Below, piece by piece: positions 38,424 to 38,696 of a stretch of 38,696 nucleotides of DNA. A program made the translations under genes and the position numbers. The notes beneath the pieces were generated by a model. The model made no database searches. It saw only the letters and a program-made list of their open reading frames with translations, and was not told the DNA's origin. The stretch comes from Lacticaseibacillus hegangensis (GTDB lineage: Bacteria > Bacillota > Bacilli > Lactobacillales > Lactobacillaceae). Where the stretch lies: the NCBI RefSeq assembly GCF_003946465.1, contig NZ_RHOL01000024.1:1-38696 (forward strand), read 5' to 3'. Position 1 is the stretch's first letter. Every line of letters begins with the position of its first letter.

Positions 38424-38696
38424 TGGATTTTTATTTTACAGACCGCGATTATAACGTGCTTGGCGTGGCTGGGATTAACTACGGTCACTTTAGGATAGCT
38501 GGCGAATTAGAAACGCAGTCGACAACAGTCGCCACGACCCTGTTCACAGGGACTTTGTACTACGAAAACAGATATGCTGAGCAGGCCATAGCAATGTGCG
38601 CCGATACTAATTATCTTCTCCTGGATTATTCACCTCGGTATTTGGGACATGAAATCGCATCTGGCCGGTCTGAAAGCAACGTTTGGAGCGTTGCGA
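38423..38696 (+). CDS. Tail-associated (Tal/endopeptidase-tail) protein, 5' part only
   Basis: The first 91 codons are visible (MDFYFTDRDYNVLGVAGINY ...), running off the window end. Position after Dit and the N-terminal motif FYFTDRDYNVLGVAG match the baseplate Tal/tail-endopeptidase family that caps the tail tip. The start overlaps the Dit stop (TAATG). Any enzymatic domain lies outside the window. Confidence 0.8.
   Translation, partial: MDFYFTDRDYNVLGVAGINYGHFRIAGELETQSTTVATTLFTGTLYYENRYAEQAIAMCADTNYLLLDYSPRYLGHEIASGRSESNVWSVA

Overview
The window is a bacterial chromosome segment (about 1-5570) followed by the left 33 kb of an integrated tailed-phage genome (about 5571 to the window end). 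The chromosomal genes are GC-rich and belong to Gram-positive families: a class C-type sortase, a UvrA2-like ABC protein, a nitroreductase, a MarR regulator and an HD-domain hydrolase. Together with AGGAGG-type ribosome binding sites and many phage families typical of lactobacilli, this points to a high-GC member of the Lactobacillaceae, perhaps a Lacticaseibacillus relative. The genus is inferred, not shown.

The prophage begins at a tRNA-Thr(GGT) gene. The integrase lies just inside it on the minus strand, so the tRNA 3' end is the likely attL; attR lies beyond the window. The leftward lysogeny block (5697-9584) holds the integrase, a structured leader with a 10-codon ORF, two small cargo genes, a membrane-anchored DEDDh exonuclease-BRCT protein, an ImmA-like protease and a CI-like repressor. 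The rightward early block starts at a well-formed promoter (TTGACG-17-TATAGT) and encodes Cro, a Rha/ANT antirepressor, small proteins, a Gp157-like protein, a P-loop ATPase, an SF2 helicase, a DUF669 protein and a primase-helicase. An iteron cluster (seven exact copies of TGACGGATG in two orientations) follows and is the probable replication origin. Then come a VRR-NUC nuclease, small HTH proteins, DUF1642 proteins and an ArpU-like late regulator.

Between arpU and the late genes is a gene-free stretch of about 540 bases. It opens with five tandem 11-bp repeats, a possible activator site at a late promoter. It continues with about 400 bases rich in hairpins and possible pseudoknots, which I read as a candidate large structured phage RNA. 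Its size and setting resemble the ROOL/GOLLD classes, but membership is unproven. A secreted coiled-coil protein and terminators follow. Next come an HTH-metallophosphoesterase, a glutaredoxin-like protein, an HNH endonuclease, the terminase subunits, portal, ClpP-type prohead protease, HK97-type capsid, connectors, major tail protein, tail chaperones with a probable +1 frameshift, tape measure, a long Dit with a receptor-binding-like insertion, and the start of a Tal-like protein. This is a siphovirus of probable cos type.

The most novel signal is a small RNA architecture recurring in spacers of both the lysogeny and the tail modules: an outer stem, a bulge on the 5' side only, and an inner hairpin. 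Two copies 25 kb apart share an identical 9-nt bulge and an identical 7-nt loop while their stems differ in sequence and still pair, which is covariation visible within this single window.
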